Source: Lutraria lutraria (lineage: Eukaryota > Mollusca > Bivalvia > Venerida > Mactridae). From it: 64,000 nucleotides of DNA. This document shows, in pieces, positions 13,401 through 24,134 of the stretch; the stretch's first letter is position 1; each line of letters opens with the position of its first letter. A model generated the notes under the pieces. That model saw only the letters and a list, made by a program, of their open reading frames with translations. It ran no database searches and was not told where the DNA came from. Location of the stretch: contig OZ026834.1 of the NCBI GenBank assembly GCA_964023205.1, forward strand, positions 29,488,756 to 29,552,755. The letters are read 5' to 3'. A program made the translations under genes and the position numbers.

Positions 13401-16400
13401 TTATGTTATTTAAATATCGATTCATGTTCGGTTACTTATTTAGAACTGTTTGTCTTATCCAGAATAGAAACAAGCAGAGCCAGGGGTCTTTAATTATATT
13501 GATTCCAAAAAGGATGAAAAGCTTTAAAACGCTGGCGTATTACGTATGGTAATGTTTGGTGCAGAAGTAATACTATGTCTTTTTGCTAACTTAAACCTTC
13601 GTCGGTGTAGAAATAATAGCAAAATTCATATTTTCATTGTCCAAACCTTTACCCCTTGTTCCGCATGTTAGAAAAAAGTGCTCATCATCTTGAATCAACA
13701 TGAATATGAACATTTTTAGTCAAAATGTTCAACAAGATAACTCATGTCGATATCGGCCCAGAAACCAGCCAACAAGACTCCCATGCAAGCGCTTTAATCT
13801 AAGCCCAAACAATCTCAACTCTCAGCACTCACAACTCATCTCTAAAAAGCTCAAATATCAGCTCTCAAAGTTCGCCTCTGAAATCTCAGCACTCACAATT
13901 TATCTCTTATTAATTAAAACTCAAATCTCATCAAAAATCAAACATCTGCCCTCACAACTGCCAAAACTAGGCGAATTATTCGTCGAGTCTTTCCGTCAGA
14001 TTTCGGCAATTGAATTTTTTTGTATAGACGGCTATCGGTTAAATATTCGGAACTTTCCGTCATTTTACGTATAAATGTTCCAATTAGTATTATCGTTAAT
14101 AGTTCGGTGAGTACATAACCATAAAAGTGGGGGGTGATGCGTCCTGATCACCGGTTGTTTCCGTCAGAGTTTGTACAGTGCATAATACGTAATCGTGTTG
14201 GTGTCCGGAATTGAACTGAAAATAGGATACATGTACTGATTCGCACCCTATGCTACCCGGAACTGTCACGGTTCTGCTGCTTTAATGCCCTGCCTGCTAA
14301 TAGATTACGATCCATGTGATTAAGATCTTTGATCGATTGCGTGAGTTATTTAAAGCGCCATGCCATCTATTTACGTATATCCGTCTATTGCATTGTGGGA
14401 ACGCATATAACTTCAATATTGCGTTTGATTATATGAAAAAAGGCGATGTTTTACGAAAAACAAAAACAAAAAGAGAATGATGTTGTCATTGAAACTTTTG
14501 AAGAACTTTTGTGATGTAATCGACTTTCGTAGCGTCCTTCGACATTTTGAGCACATGTACATCTTGTATGTAAGTGTCGTGTCGTCTGCGTGGCTGGCAT
14601 AAATGGCGCTACTTCATCAAATATTCATAAGGTATTGTAATTAATTAATAAACAGTAAGTGTGAAATTATTGTTGTTATGTCTGGGACGTATTCCACGTA
14701 ATAAAGTGCGTGATTTATTGAGCATGAGCTGGGTGTGATGGAAATAAGCTATTAAATATGAACCAAATGAATTATAGACGTAATGCTGATGAGTTCGATT
14801 ATAGTTTCCGTATCTAGGGTAACTATAAAAATAAGTTTCGCGTAATTTCTCAATTCATCCCGAGAGAAAAACTTGAAAGAAAACATTCTCCAAAGTGAAC
14901 AAAAGTAAAATGACAAAATTTTCGGATAGCTCAAATTTAGGTATATATAATATATTTTTTACAATGTAATTGTACAATTTTTGGTAAATATTTGTATTTT
15001 CATTGCTTCTACGACGTCGACTGGATTTTCATTGGAAGCGTTATTTCAACTTCTTCGTGTTTTTTTTTCGTGCTATCGATGGAGGCATTTTAATATATTT
15101 GTATCGTTTTGGAATAAATATTATTAATTATAAATATCAATTATTTCGTTTTTAAACCAATTGTTTATATTGCGGACTGCTGGTCAAGAAAAATAATCGA
15201 TAAGTTCTTTGTTTAGCTGCACGTACCGTGTCCCTCGTTTTTATCCAGGCTATCTCGTTGACAACGACCGAAATCTGGTTGCTAAGTAGGAAGTACTATG
15301 TTCAAACGATTTGTAATCATTTCAATATATATTAGTTTGTGCTTGTTTTCATCCATTGTTTTATTATTTACTTGACTAATATTGGACTGCAGTACTGTAT
15401 GCAGATTTTTATTTGTCTAAGTTGCCTAACAAATAATGAATAATGATTCCCCTTTACTCATGAACAGACACGACTAATTAAAATTCTTCACCGGCTTCGC
15501 AAAGGATAAACCATCATTTTCTTAACAGAACAGGGAATTTTAATGGAAAGTATTTGAACCAAATAATGTCAAGCAAAGAATTCTCATTTAAAAACACTTA
15601 TTTTTCCATTAAACAAATCTTCAAATAAATGACAAAATAAAGATCTCCGTGTTTAACGCTAAAAAGTAAAAAAAATCAGGGATCATCCATTTAATGAATC
15701 ATGCTGAAAGAGCAATTCAATGTTGAAGCGCCATTTCCTTTCAAACTCTCCATTCAAGAGTCAAAAATGTGTATTAAATTCATGGTGATCTCTTAAAAAC
15801 ATATCAGGTTAAAGTTTTCAACATACTTGGGCATTATCGCATCTAGGAAACACCATTCGCTCCGTGGAATGCTATAATGCTACCGGTATTTGAGAGCTTG
15901 GACGCAAATTTATTTTATAAACACAAGAACAGTTGAAGTTTTGTAATTTTAAACAAGAAGATCTTGTTGTGGCTTATGAGATTTGTGTTTGACACTTCAT
16001 TACAATGCAGAACTGTATATTTGTCAGAAACAAAGCGATATTGTATCCCAAGTCTCCGTTCGGTTGGAAGTAACGATAAAGCGCGATTGTATCCGTATTG
16101 TTTGGCATACGATCTCGTAAAATCCACTTAAATCTGAAATTACATTGATTTTCGTATCGTTTCTGATGATAATAACTTTTGATCACAAATAATAACAACA
16201 ACAACAAGAAGGTTGTGAACTCTGCAACAGTCGGTCATGCTTATAATCTTTTTTCTCATAAACAGAATTTCTACAAAACAAGATAAATTAATTTACATTA
16301 TACTATGCATGGACCTGCTCATTTCTTTTCACTGGAATGAAAATGTTGACGTCGTACCATAAGCTATGATCATTTGGTGAATAGGCTTAACAACTTTTTA

Positions 16401-18903
16401 ATAGCAGAGCATGACCCTAGGCTTACTCCTGTGTGGAACCATAGACCTTCCGAGAGATTGCTTGGCGGCTTCATTACATTTGCAGTGATAATGGGCTAGA
16501 AATTGCAAGCCCGAGACCAAAGCTTCCCATGGCTTATCTCTACATAATCATGGAAAATATCCACGCAGGCACAAAATTGTCTGCTTTCTTGTAAAGGGGT
16601 TAATTATGCCGACAGGACAATGCGAGATTTGATACCGATCTCAGGTTTTACATCATCGAACTCAGTTCATGCGGAAACACCCGATGTTTGACGCTTTTAA
16701 TTCCGGGCACTAAAGCCGACAGTCTTATCGATATAACATAATGTTGCCTTACATAAGATTCGCTTATAACTTATCTATGAATCATTTCTGCACGCGAAAA
16801 CAATAAATAGTCATTATGAAATTGTGTAACAAGTTTTACGAGTTTCGTCTTCGTCATCACACAAACGTATGCAATAATAATTGTAAACAACGTGTTGTCG
16901 AGTACAATTCTATTTAAAGCTCGTGATTGTTTTATGTTCTTCCGTGTTTGAACCAGTTCACGCACTCTGACATTAAGACGATTATTGTCTGTCACTGATC
17001 ATGATGAAGTACCTGGTTTTATTATAAACCTAGTCAAGAACTTCCGTGCCTGTTCTCTTAGCCTTTCAATGAATACCAATCAATGAAAACAGAATGTTAC
17101 TACGGGGTATCGTGCAGTGAATCCCCACACAATGACCCAACATAATAACTCCGGCCCTCATTATTACGACATTCTCGTCATAAAGACCGCCTTCTTTTCA
17201 CACCGGGTTTTGGTAACAGAACGATAGTTCAGTTTGACTGGTTCCCGTTCCATGTTGCAGTGCACCAAAGGCTTTGTACAGACAAGTCAACGGGAACCAG
17301 TTTATAGTTCAGATTTCCATAACAGTCACTCGACGCACATGAATTTTATGCGGTTCAAAGTACATTGTATCATACATAAACAAATGTGTTCCAATTTTCA
17401 CCATAAAGAACCTCTGGTGTTTAACATAATTATGTACATGTTCAGATAATTCTAGACTTTTGAATTCCAGAAACTTCCAAAATCCGGTCCCAAGTGTGTT
17501 CGGATTTCAGACTTACACTATACTACAAGTTTCTGCATCCGCCATGCAATATTAAATTCAGTTTCCACGTGTATTTTCAGTACTTCACTTATCGAAAATA
17601 TGTCACTTACAAATCGTTCAATTATAGCACATTAATTATTATAAATGTAATTGTTAGGCAAATATTTCTGGAACTTGAGCATTCATAAAAGAAATAACAA
17701 CAGTTTTAGACATACCTCGTATTAATTAGGACCACATTTTTTTTATCTAACAGAGTCTTTCTACTGCCCAAATTCCACACATCAATATCAGGGACTGTAA
17801 GCAAACTTATAACAATTTTTTTTACATAATTTACTACGATCATTATTTCTATGATATCAAGTTGATATATTGTTTAACCCCAGAAAGGTAACAATTATTA
17901 TTTACCATTTAGGTTCAGTTTTGAACCAAGGAGAAATTTACACGAGTAAAGCAACGGTTCCAGAAACATCGTACTACTTTTACTCGAGCAAAACGGCTGA
18001 TGATGAATGTATAATCGAGTAAAACGCTTGTAAATATATACATGTATGTACATCTAGAAGTTTAACATTTATACCAGACAAAAAACGCATGATGTCGTAT
18101 GTCATAGATCAAATAACTTTTACCCAAGCAAATGTACCTATTCTCGAATTATTCAGATTGAATGCTCGTAAGGAATTGCTATATACATGTGCTTATAATA
18201 AACTCTATATGTTTCAGAACAAACCGATGTCAAGTCATTGTTGAGCACCCGAGCTATTACAGACAGAATGAGACCGCCACGTGCTGGGTCGCCTACACAT
18301 AAACGTGAGACATTACGTCAGCGTTGTAACGACAGGAACGCAGATGAAATAATTCGATTTGTACGTGACATTCAATTTGAACAGCCAACAGTGATGCACT
18401 TAAAAAGAAAAGCTCCACTGCCTGGGATCGGACAGAACTGCTCATCAAATGGAACCAGAGATTCTGGGTTCTTAGACCGCGCAACAGACTCACTGGATAG
18501 TGATGACGACGACGATGATGGACTTGAAGATGAGATTTTATACACGACCCAAGAAATTCGTGGTCAAAAGATTGACACAGCATTTTTAGAAATTCTAACA
18601 TGTCCTCGCGGCGTTGATAAAACATGCAATGACTACAGCATTCTATCAAGGTCACTTCCTCAAGGTCATTTAGATATGTTCAACAATAATTCAAGAGGAA
18701 AGCGCCAAAATAGTTTTATTCAAACATCCAAAAAACAACGAAACGGAAATACGGGTACTAAAAAGAACATTTCAAAACAACTTCCGCCAATGTCACGTGA
18801 CACTATGCATTTCCGGCCGTCTGCTCCATCACCAAGTAGAACACCGCCATTGTCAGACTACAGTATTGAAGAAGAAACAGTGGATTACTTGGACCTTTCC
18901 TGA
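1197..18903 (+). CDS. Uncharacterised charged protein, 3 exons, 474 aa
   Basis: I do not recognise the family. Coding exons are 1197-1447, 2630-3117 and 18218-18903 (251+488+686 = 1425 nt, 474 codons plus stop). The junctions keep the frame: exon 1 ends with AA and the G of exon 2 completes Lys84; exon 2 ends with G and AA of exon 3 completes Glu247. Donors are gtaatt and gtaaat; acceptors are gttcag and tttcag. Residues about 10-110 are rich in Arg, Lys, Glu and Gln and could form helix or coiled coil. Residues about 110-210 are acidic. Exon 3 holds an Asp run (DSDDDDDD), short basic clusters (KRKAP, KKQR) and a Ser/Pro-rich C-terminus ending YLDLS. No signal peptide or membrane helix is visible. 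A nuclear or cytoplasmic scaffold-like role would be a guess. The phase match across a 15.1-kb intron is the main support for joining exon 3. Confidence 0.72.
1483..1560. repeat. Tandem duplication in gene 1 intron 1
   Basis: A block of about 39 bp containing 'ttttcattgataattctgt' occurs twice, head to tail and almost identical, so the duplication is recent. Confidence 0.85.
1632..1703 (-). mobile_element. tRNA-like SINE head (anticodon position TGT), fragment
   Basis: On the minus strand there is an A-box-like stretch (CCAGTGGTTATTGTGCTGGA), an anticodon-like loop CTTGTAA between complementary arms, and a B box GGTTCGAAACC. The acceptor stem does not pair cleanly and the flanks are repetitive, so this is read as a SINE head, not a working tRNA gene. 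Confidence 0.55.
2105..2246 (+). mobile_element. SINE family B, truncated copy
   Basis: A tRNA-like head (gtggagtggttat, then ttcgaatccc as B box) is followed by a body containing 'cacatgtgaggaagct' and 'agcttacagaacgtcagc'. The same body lies in reverse orientation at 24890-25141, which defines a dispersed family. Another SINE abuts its 3' side. Confidence 0.65.
2247..2460 (+). mobile_element. SINE with class II tRNA-Leu-like head
   Basis: The head reads ctgtggtcgagtggttaaag, then an anticodon-like region ttcaaat (CAA in the anticodon position), a long variable arm (ctctcactgatagaggg) and the B box gggttcgagcc. A body and an A-rich 'aacaacaagcaaacaaa' tail follow. A related head on the minus strand lies at 5061-5158 and a degraded one at 44765-44830. 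The long variable arm points to tRNA-Leu or tRNA-Ser ancestry. Confidence 0.7.
2630..3117 (+). CDS. Gene 1, coding exon 2
   Basis: The acceptor is tgttcag|g. The exon begins with the last base of Lys84 and continues YSTWRERERERLQRRY, then becomes acidic (DDEDVTD, EAENEKEEDIVDDL). The donor is g|gtaaat at 3118; without splicing the frame stops two codons later (TAA 3123-3125). Confidence 0.75.
3806..3972. mobile_element. MITE family 3 (CAGTAAAACC ends), copy a
   Basis: Begins TA-cagtaaaacccattaaaac, runs through ccggatct and cccggtcttctgag, and ends with the inverse of the start (accggttttcaaggtttttt). A second copy at 49810-49963 has the same order of ccgg-rich motifs. No coding capacity. 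Confidence 0.7.
5061..5158 (-). mobile_element. SINE head, tRNA-Leu-like, minus-strand copy
   Basis: The minus strand reads cttcgtggtcgaatggttta, then ctccaaat in the anticodon region, ctctcattgatacaggg as long variable arm and gtggtttcgagc as B box. It matches the head at 2247-2460 in order and spacing. Confidence 0.65.
5875..6241. mobile_element. MITE family 4 interrupted by a family 2 MITE
   Basis: The outer element has left half 5875-5963 (cagtcaaacctccatgaacc, aacctttcttatcc) and right half 6143-6241 (aacctttcttatccgaaag ... aaaggttctactg). Between them lies a complete family 2 element. The outer ends are mutual inverse repeats. The same arrangement recurs at 10842-11595. Confidence 0.65.
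5964..6142. mobile_element. MITE family 2 (CAGTACAACCTC ends), copy a
   Basis: Preceded by TA. Starts cagtacaacctctccagagc and ends with the inverse, ttgctttggagaggttgcactg. An internal 'caacctctccagagcaa' block repeats the terminal motif. Other copies are at 10920, 42796, 45422 and 46450. Confidence 0.75.
7494..8800. repeat. 39-bp minisatellite, about 33 copies
   Basis: The unit begins gtcatttctgacacagtggg and ends gggtggtattgttgtta. Because 39 is a multiple of three and the unit has no stop in this frame, the minus strand is open for 460 codons (7463-8845) and encodes a 13-residue repeat, roughly MTNNNTTRPTVSE. The plus strand is open in long pieces too. The minus frame starts at TTG, not ATG, and no splice or promoter context was found, so coding is unproven. 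Variant positions (a/t in acggg or atggg, and gttagtc or gttattc) alternate along the array. Confidence 0.9.
10920..11465. mobile_element. MITE family 2, copy b, with internal amplification
   Basis: Flanked by TA on both sides. Starts cagtacaacctctccagagc and ends acagaggttgtactg. It is about 370 bp longer than the other copies because of the 74-bp array at 10959-11400. Confidence 0.75.
10959..11400. repeat. 74-bp tandem array inside a MITE, about 6 copies
   Basis: The unit contains ctctgtagagcaacaacctc, ataacagtaccttc, aaaatttccctaatctgata and tttactataaagtt. Copies are nearly identical; the last ones differ by single bases (cagcacc, taagctg), so amplification was recent. Confidence 0.92.
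11622..11797. mobile_element. MITE family 1, copy b
   Basis: Starts cagtcgaacctgtgaacaaa and carries the family blocks 'tttattgacaggtggccttt' and 'gtcattttgttctaaata'. The right end (gctaatacaggtcgg) is degraded. Confidence 0.7.
12171..12441 (+). mobile_element. SINE with tRNA-Thr(AGT)-like head
   Basis: The head has an A box (ccggttagctcagtgcttag), an anticodon arm with ctagtg loop (AGT position, one base shorter than a normal loop), and a B box gagttcgaattt. A body of about 170 bp and an aaataaataaa tail follow. It is flanked by the 7-bp direct repeat ggtcatt (12164-12170 and 12442-12448), a target-site duplication typical of LINE-mobilised SINEs. Confidence 0.75.
17224..17312. mobile_element. 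Hairpin micro-element with 9-bp flanking repeat
   Basis: A 71-bp sequence (17233-17303) has inverted arms actggttcccgtt and aacgggaaccagt near its ends and is bounded by the 9-bp direct repeat atagttcag (17224-17232 and 17304-17312). This looks like a minute transposed element with a target-site duplication. Confidence 0.5.
18218..18903 (+). CDS. Gene 1, coding exon 3 and stop
   Basis: The acceptor is tatgtttcag|aa. The first two bases complete Glu247 and the exon runs 227 residues to TGA. It includes the acidic stretch DSDDDDDD, LEDEILYTTQEIRGQ and a Ser/Pro-rich end. Possible polyadenylation signals (aataaa) lie at 19725 and 20022. Confidence 0.72.
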
Positions 18904-18984
18904 TCAGGTTTTGACCTTTTTAATGACGTTAATGTTATTCAGGTATAACGGTCTCAATGTGTTTTATTTTGTGATCGGCTCCGT

Positions 18985-19090
18985 ATTTTATGATATCGAT
19001 ATCAGACTTTTTTCGATGAAAATCGATATCTGACTGTTTACGATGAAAATCGATATCTGACTACGATGAAAATCGATATTTGACTGTTTT
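18985..19090. repeat. Short direct repeats, 'cgatgaaaatcgatatctga'
   Basis: The motif cgatgaaaatcgatatctga and close variants recur about four times at spacings near 25-33 bp, just after the gene 1 stop codon. The repeats lie in the probable 3' UTR. Confidence 0.8.
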
Positions 19091-19536
19091 ATTGGAGATA
19101 TATCGTCACTTCTATTACGAGGCGGTAACTTGTGTATTCAAGATCGTTGTTTGATGTCAATTTGCCATATTTTTACTTCTCAGGGTTAATGCATGTAATA
19201 TTTGTTCATAATTATGTTTAAATAGAAAATTATTTTAGTCTAGTAGTTTAATAATGCGAGCAAACGCTTGTAGACCATATATGAGCAGTTTTTTCTCTCA
19301 AAAAGTAGGTTTTACCATAGAAGAGTTATTTTTATATTCAAATTAGTATCCCTACATGTCAGAGCTACATGTATATGCTCAGTTATGTACGAACCGACCA
19401 CTTTGGACACAAAGCAATTGTGTACATAGTTTCACTTGTTTATTTACCTCTTTGTTTTCTTAATACATGTAATGATAAAATACGTGTTTTAATGTCACGA
19501 CATCATGCAGATTGGAATATAATGTCAGGCATGTAT

Positions 19537-19615
19537 GGAAAAATGCATCGTCGGATACACGGTCGTTGCCCCAGGTCCGCTATGTACATGTACATATCAG
19601 ACGATGGGAAAAATA
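19537..19615. mobile_element. CATCGTC hairpin micro-element, copy 1
   Basis: The 61-bp core (19546-19606) starts catcgtcggatacacggtcg and ends tatcagacgatg; the ends are inverted repeats. It is flanked by ggaaaaatg (19537-19545) and ggaaaaata (19607-19615), a 9-bp direct repeat with one mismatch. A sister element with a perfect 9-bp flank lies at 61423-61487. Confidence 0.6.
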
Positions 19616-20785
19616 ATAATATTGGGATATCGCAAACAATTATTGATCAAATTATATTTATTTATTAAAACGAAATCTTCCATGCAACAAGAATTTTAAT
19701 AGATCTGCCATTCTTCAAATTCATAATAAAAATGCGATATTTATTATTTTAAAAACAAAATGTACACTAAACTTACTGAGGTGCAAGTTCGTATTTAGAC
19801 CAATACAGGGAGGTTCTTGTAATTACATGTACAATGTATATGAAGAAGTTACATTTATTTTCTCAAATCTCAGATTTGTTCAATCAAGAATTTAAATTAG
19901 TCTTTAATTTATTTAGAGTCTGGTTTGGACTATAGAATTAATAGTAATAGTAGATTTGCATGTCGTGTGTGTTATACATGTATTATTCAACCGTAGAAGT
20001 TTTTACCATATATTTCTTTTTAATAAAATGTCGAAACATTATTTGTTTACTTTTTTTCCAAAGGTGACTTAGACTATTTATACAGACTATAAGCAAAGAC
20101 CTATACTATATCAACAACGAAACATCTAACATACCACATGAAGGAGTATCAGCAATGTGAAATGCATGTACATGTAATTTACTATTACAAGGGCAATAAC
20201 TATCGTAGGATGTTTAAAACAATTTGTGCATTTTATGCTTGTACATGTAGCTTCTATTTACCTACAGTACAAAGAACAATCAGTGGATGTCTTGAATCCA
20301 ATTACCAGTAGCAATAATTCAATACGACTTGTTCCCTGTGTAATCTTTTAATATCAGCAAAACTGGGTACCCGTTTATACAGCACACAGGCATGTACATG
20401 TGTACATAATGAAGACAAAAAAAACGCCATGATGTCTGATGATTTATAAACATAAATTTCATTTCACAATTCTTTTAGTTTGACAATAAACAGTAACAAA
20501 TGCCCCATAACAATAAATCATGTTACACCTATTAATTTAAGCATTTGGTGATATGAGGTCAGTACTATGGTATCCAATTAAGATATTGTTAAAGTTACCC
20601 ATAAGATAACCAAGGAAGTTATTTCATTGGTTAATTTTGAACTGAGCACAAATTCAACCAATCAGATGCTTGATTTTGAGACAGGAATCTCGACTCAATT
20701 TTATAATCTCAATGCCTGAGGAACATTATAAAAATAACTGAAAATATGTATAAATTATACATGTAGTAAAAATGTAAAGATGTTA

Positions 20786-20998
20786 GCTACAGTTTTCACT
20801 TACATAATTTATACGTGTATAGGCATAATGAAAGCCATTCAAGAGAATTTTTTGCTTATTTTAAGTCATTTCAAGGGCAGATAACTCAAAAACGAGATCA
20901 ATGACACCCAGTTTTTTTTTTCGCTTAAAATGGTTCGCTTACAGAAATTCTCTTGAACAGTTTTCATTCTGCCTATATGTATCTGTGAAAACTGTAGC
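20786..20998. repeat. Foldback element, arms about 60-65 nt
   Basis: The left arm gctacagttttcac...ggcataatgaaagccattca pairs with the right arm tcttgaacagttttcattct...gtgaaaactgtagc. The 80-nt centre contains gggcagataactc, a motif common in bivalve repeats. No target-site duplication was identified. Confidence 0.75.
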
Positions 20999-21534
20999 AA
21001 ACGTTAAACTGTTAGTGAGATGTGAAATTTCTTATTTATAACTGAAATTGCCCACTAACAAAAAATAATATAAAGAAGCATAAATAAATATATGTGGAAT
21101 GACTGACTGCCTGACACCAAATCCAAAGATCAAAAGTTTCAATTTTAAGTTTTCAGCTAAGGCTTCTCGCCATATGGAATAATGAGAATATTGAGAGAAC
21201 GTATCTTAATCAATTGTTTTCCACAGAAAGCCCTTTTGACTTACTATTCTTTCACCAACTGAGTTAAAACATATATATCCATTGGAGGAAAGCAAGCGTA
21301 AGAAATGCAAGTACTATCTTCATAATGATAATGGCTTCCCACAACCAGAAGGCCATACACAGACGTACCTAATATAGAATGTCCCTGAGTTTGAAGTTAC
21401 AAACATAACTTGGCAACCAGTTGAAAAACTATAGTTTCTGATTGGATATTTGTGAGCTCAGTTTCAAAACTGACCAATGATATGGCAGCATTCTGAGACT
21501 GGTCTTCAATCTCAGTTTTATAGTACTGTAACCC

Positions 21535-21890
21535 TAAAGACCAACTGGATAGTATTAACCTTGACCTTTGACCTATTGCACTTACAATCAATAGGGGTCA
21601 TCTACATGCAATGACCAATTTCCAAACCAAGTCTGAGGATCTTAGGGCCAATCATTCTCTAGGTATTGGTCGGACAAGGTTTTTGAGTTGAAGGTCACTG
21701 TAACTGTGACCTTTGACATACTGACCTCAAAAACAATAGGGGTCATCTACATGTGATGACCAACCTGCAAACCAAATCGGAGGAGCTTAGGCCATATCGT
21801 TCTCTAGTTATTAGCTGGACAAGGTTTGTTTATGAACGGACCAACCTATATGTGCAAAGCAATAAACCCCTTTTCTTTGAAAGTGGGTAT
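21535..21890 (+). repeat. Dispersed repeat, 'gacctttgac' type, two tandem units
   Basis: Two units of about 180 bp each carry tgacctttgac, aataggggtcatctacatg and ctctagnnattnnnnggacaagg. The end reads tgtgcaaagcaataaacccc then ttttctttgaaagtggg. A shorter relative is at 29455-29641 inside KLHDC3. Confidence 0.7.
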
Positions 21891-24034
21891 GATTACCAGA
21901 ATACATTAACACCAATTTTTAAACCACTTTTAAGTAAATCAGCACAAGCTTAGTGTTTGAATCTGAATTCATAGAGCATTCTTAATGTCAGCTTTTGACA
22001 TTGGTCAATTTTTTGACTGAGCACCTAACTATCCAATCATATGCTAAAGTTTTGAGTAGGTCTTAATACATGAATTCTAAATTTGTAATAACAGTCCTAT
22101 TTAAAAAATATTAAAAAACAAAGCATCTTTAGCTTACTTAAAACATATAATGAGCATGTAAAATAGATTGGATCTGGAACCAGCCAATAAAACAAAAATA
22201 TTGTTAAAACTTGTAAAAAATTCATGAAAAAAATACCAATCAATTTTGACAACAATATGACCTGACTGCACTTAAAGATTATAACCAAAGATGACACAAT
22301 ATTGAGTGAATGTTTTCATGATGGACATAATCTGAGCATTGTCAGATTTACCATATCCAGCAATGAACAACTTGTTGTAAGAATAGATACCAGCTAATTT
22401 GATAACATCCATTGTTACCATATAATTAATATCAAAAGTACTTAATTTTATCTATAAATAACTCGGAAAGATAATGCTACATTGTAGATATACATTCATA
22501 CAACGTAATTGAATTCACACAACATACAAAAACAATACATAAAGTTAACACAGAATTAACAAAAATATATTTTCCAGCAATTCGATAAAGTGATTAATTA
22601 GAGGAATAGATCGCAAATAATTATTTGAACCTAATTGCAGTTACCCTGTTAAGCAAGTTTGATTACCAGAAAAATGAAAAAGATTCAGACTTGCCATTAT
22701 TTATTACTTATAAACTGGCCAGCAGTAATCCAAATCAGTTTTCCTAGAATCATGTCCAGTGCAGACCTAGTCCTCCACAAGATACTGTTCTTGGCTCCAT
22801 ATGAATAATCAGTTGCAGAGAATGAATTTGTCAGACATTCCGAAAAGTGTTTTGACATTACTGGACATTCGATTCAGTAATCTTGGAAGTTTCAGTTCAC
22901 GTGATCGTATCAGTTTTCACTGGACCGAATGAAAATCAGCAAAAAATGACAAATTTGGCCAGGCTTTGCCCCTTCAAAATATTGAAGTCCACTCAATTTA
23001 AAGGTCTTGAAAATTAATTATATTTGTTTACATGCCACACAGAAAAAGGAAGATAAGAACTTCTAAATTATTTATGTTTTTATCCTCATTGTTAGAAGAT
23101 GGAAGTGGATTGATGGAAAAAATAAAGAAATTACAAATTCCTTTATTTTGATTCCAGTTATAATCGTAAATCAATTGTTCAGGTAAAATCTACATGAAAA
23201 GTCTTAAAATAATTACCAGACAGTCAGACCGGCTGGGACAGAATTTTCCCAGACCAAACGAAATTTGGTCATTCGCAGCATTTTTGGAGTTGTTATGTTA
23301 TGTCTCTAACCAAATCATCACAGGAAATGTGTGCCAAGGTTTTGAATTATAAAACCCAATGTCCATAGACTGAATAGTCTACCTCCTGATCAAAGCAGAT
23401 TCATTTACAGGGATTTCACATTTCATTTAGATAACAAAGCATTTTCCTGTGGACAAATTACAATTATTAATTTCTGTTTTAAAATACAAGACAGTAAATA
23501 TTCTTTTCCTACAAAACAATACAGACAAAACGAGCAATAAGGCTACAATATAGATTTGCACATTAACAAAACTGGCTGTGCATGTTGCCAATTAAATTAA
23601 TAGACATTTTTTGTTGCTGTTTTGCAAAACTGACCATGTATATTGCCAGTTTAATGAACAGCCTTTATATATTGCCTGAAAACAAGACAAGCCATACATA
23701 TTGCCAATATACAATACAGACATCATTAAAAAACATCATGGATACAGAAAGGTTCTACATAAAAATCAGGACTAACTAAAAATGGTCAGGTGAGCTAATA
23801 AAAATATAAAATAAAAAAAGCAGTTGTAAAAATCCATTACCAACAGTTTCAACTAACTTGAGACATAAGCATGCGAATTACTTCATGTAGCGAATGCTAA
23901 TATGGTTGACATCAACCAAATATCTCACAATTCGAAACAGTTCCTGTAAACCTTGCAAACAAATACCTCTTCAATTCAAGATTTGAGAATATTATAACAA
24001 AGAACTTGAGTAACGTGACAATGTCGCACAATGC

Positions 24035-24040
24035 TTTATT
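24035..24040 (-). promoter_or_regulatory. Candidate polyadenylation signal of KLHDC3
   Basis: AATAAA on the minus strand (tttatt on plus) lies 31 nt beyond the KLHDC3 stop codon. It would give a very short 3' UTR; other signals further on are possible. Confidence 0.35.
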
Positions 24041-24070
24041 ATCATCAAATTAGTTGTTTGAATATGAAAT

Positions 24071-24134
24071 TTATCCATTGGAATTCATTGGTCTTGTTAT
24101 CATGTTAGGCGTAGACATGGCTGATAGCTCCCAT
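24071..24134 (-). CDS. KLHDC3: KLHDC3 coding exon 9 and stop
   Basis: The first base completes Arg362; then WELSAMSTPN and the end RPMNSNG, stop TAA (24071-24073). The short terminal exon keeps the WEL of the CUL2 box and the terminal glycine. Confidence 0.93.

Larger units (their letters stand above)
3118..18217 (+). other. Gene 1 intron 2 (15.1 kb), no supported exon inside
   Basis: GT-AG bounded. It carries a family 3 MITE, a SINE fragment, two nested family 2/family 4 MITE composites, a 39-bp minisatellite, a tRNA-Thr-like SINE, a small hairpin element and long AT-rich stretches. Open frames inside it (for example 13700-14074) have low-complexity or random composition and no splice context. 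Confidence 0.6.
18904..24070. other. Convergent intergenic region between gene 1 and KLHDC3
   Basis: Two genes converge here. I see repeats only: a short direct array (18985-19090), a hairpin micro-element (19546-19606), a foldback element (20786-20998) and a dispersed bivalve-type repeat (21535-21890). The stretch from 21900 to 24000 is AT-rich with no recognised feature. Confidence 0.5.

Noticed and set aside
13700..14074. 124-codon plus-strand frame
   Set aside because: Dominated by 'ctcaactctcagcactcac' low-complexity sequence; no domain, no splice support and it lies in the gene 1 intron.
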